Origin: CADEGZ01 sp035443705
GTDB taxonomy: Bacteria; Pseudomonadota; Gammaproteobacteria; UBA6186; Azoamicaceae
Direction of reading: 5' to 3'
Length of the DNA: 15,076 bases
Assembly (NCBI GenBank): GCA_035443705.1
Contig: DAORSV010000039.1
Location: 1 to 15,076, forward strand
Position 1 is the stretch's first letter. Every line of letters begins with the position of its first letter. The translations under genes were made by a program, and so were the position numbers. Positions 14,130-15,076 of this stretch are shown in pieces. Below the pieces are notes generated by a model, which did no database searches, was not told the DNA's origin, and saw only the letters and a program-made list of their open reading frames with translations.

Positions 14130-14669
14130 ATGAAGAAACTTCAAGCCATAAAGACTTTAAGGGTATGGGATAAGGCGGGAAAATACGTATTTACAAAGCA
14201 TCAGCTTTGTAAACTTTTTCCACAAGATCTGCCTAAAACTTTTAATGAAGGGCTTAAACGATTGGTTAAAGATAACATTCTAGTAAGAGCTTGTCGTGGA
14301 ATTTACATTAATCCTCAAGCGACCTCTTTGGATAGTTATACCATCGAACATATTGCAAAAGCTTTGCGTCCTGGTGAATACAATTATGTCAGTCTAGAGT
14401 CCATTTTATCTGAGTATGGTGCAATTTCTCAGATTCCTCTGGATAGGATAACAGTTGTTACTACTGGGCGAAAAGGTGTTTATCAAACGCCATATGGCAC
14501 TATTGAATACACACATACTAAACGAGATTGGTCTGATATTTTAAAAGGGATCGTAACAGTGGAAAAAAGACCCCTGCGCATTGCTTCTAAAGCAATGGCT
14601 TGGCGTGATTTAAAACGTGTTGGCCGTAACATTAATATGGTTAATTTAGAGGCACTGAATGAAGATTGA
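14130..14669 (+). CDS. AbiEi-family antitoxin (type IV toxin-antitoxin)
   Basis: The 179-residue product resembles AbiEi-type antitoxins of the DUF6088 kind: a winged-helix N-terminus (about 1-62; FTKHQLCKLFP, FNEGLKRLVKDNILVRACRGIYIN), then a C-terminal domain with YNYVSLESILSEYG, ITVVTTGRKG and TPYGTIEYTHTK. In known AbiE systems this protein represses its own operon through inverted repeats and counters the AbiEii nucleotidyltransferase, contributing to phage abortive infection and plasmid maintenance. AAAGGGG (14119-14125) precedes the ATG. The next gene, starting at 14659 within its last codons, matches the N-terminus of an AbiEii-type toxin, which supports the call. That toxin is broken, so this is an orphaned antitoxin. 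Family assignment rests on motifs and context only. Confidence 0.85.
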   Translation: MKKLQAIKTLRVWDKAGKYVFTKHQLCKLFPQDLPKTFNEGLKRLVKDNILVRACRGIYINPQATSLDSYTIEHIAKALRPGEYNYVSLESILSEYGAISQIPLDRITVVTTGRKGVYQTPYGTIEYTHTKRDWSDILKGIVTVEKRPLRIASKAMAWRDLKRVGRNINMVNLEALNED

Positions 14670-15076
14670 AAATAATAAATTTCTAGATTTGGTAGAAGGT
14701 GCTATGCGTGAGCCTGGTCGTGTACACATGAGACCCGTTATAGAAAAAGAACTTTTGCATTACGATATTCTATTTGCACTTAAAGAAAAAAATACAGGAT
14801 TACAAAATTGGTGATTATCCACAAAAGCTTGACAAAATGATTGAACGTTTATCGAGCATTATTCATGGGGAAAAGTTTAGAGAACAAATGATTCGCTTCT
14901 TACCTATGGATGTACAAGAAAGAACATTATTAAATAAAAATTATCTATATTTATTATTGCAAGAAATAGGTTTAATACTAGAAACGTTAGGTTTGGAATG
15001 GAAAGAAAAAAATGGAGATATTTATTGTACAAATTTCCTAAGAAAGTTGAGTGTCACCCACTTTCCAGAGGTTTTG
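14659..15076 (+). pseudogene. AbiEii-type nucleotidyltransferase toxin, internally deleted and frameshifted
   Basis: The ATG at 14659 overlaps the antitoxin stop by 11 nt, as in intact AbiE operons. The first 45 or so residues carry the family N-terminus (HMRPVIEKELLHYDILFAL), but the frame stops at 14814 after 51 residues. From about 14786 the +1 frame encodes KKIQDYKIGDYPQKLDKMI and FREQMIRFLPMDV, resembling the C-terminal end of the same family, and stays open to the window edge. The G-G-T-S/A-L-R and S-x-D-L-D-F catalytic motifs that should lie between are absent. The joint falls at or near an A7 run (14786-14792). From remembered full-length relatives of about 300 residues I infer that roughly 180 residues are lost. 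Toxin activity is not expected. Confidence 0.8.

Overview
The window looks like a chromosomal segment of a gammaproteobacterium with moderately low GC content. The ancestral gammaproteobacterial order orn / nnr-tsaE-mutL-miaA-hfq-hflX-hflK-hflC / rnr-rlmB is preserved. The host-adapted order Legionellales (Legionella/Coxiella-like) is a plausible home, but that is inference from gene order, AT-rich codon use and the decaying genes. No rRNA, CRISPR array or complete transposase is visible.

Layout. Positions 1-622 hold orn (oligoribonuclease) behind a TATAAT box. Positions 629-2805 are an accessory block on the minus strand: a solitary AAA ATPase/DUF4143 protein, whose promoter carries a perfect 12-bp-arm palindrome over its -35 box, and an unrecognised charged coiled-coil protein bracketed by related GATTTGACCCC/CCCCATTRCCTTT repeats. 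Positions 2861-3166 are a decayed nnr: both ends of the C-terminal kinase-like (dehydratase) domain remain in frame, but the middle is gone. Positions 3154-13825 are the housekeeping core on the plus strand: tsaE, mutL, a small unknown ORF, miaA, hfq, hflX, hflK, hflC, a DUF2065 membrane peptide, a tRNA-Leu(CAG) gene on the opposite strand, rnr and rlmB. Compared with the E. coli order, queG, amiB, purA and nsrR are absent. Positions 13826-14129 are a 304-bp regulatory gap. Positions 14130-15076 hold an AbiEi-type antitoxin gene followed by an AbiEii-type toxin gene that has lost its catalytic middle and runs off the window.

Most core genes act on RNA. Orn degrades the shortest RNA fragments and RNase R degrades structured RNA. 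TsaE takes part in t6A37 and MiaA in i6A37 modification of tRNA. RlmB methylates 23S rRNA, Hfq is the sRNA chaperone and HflX is a ribosome-splitting GTPase. HflK and HflC form the membrane complex around FtsH. MutL (mismatch repair) retains its ATPase motifs but has a degenerate endonuclease motif.

The most interesting structure is upstream of the AbiEi gene. Four related 9-bp sites form two inverted repeats spaced exactly 63 bp apart. They interleave with a TTGACG-17-TATTCT promoter, so the autoregulatory control region appears intact although the toxin it would control is broken. Two genes, nnr and the toxin, show the same type of lesion: a central deletion with both ends kept.
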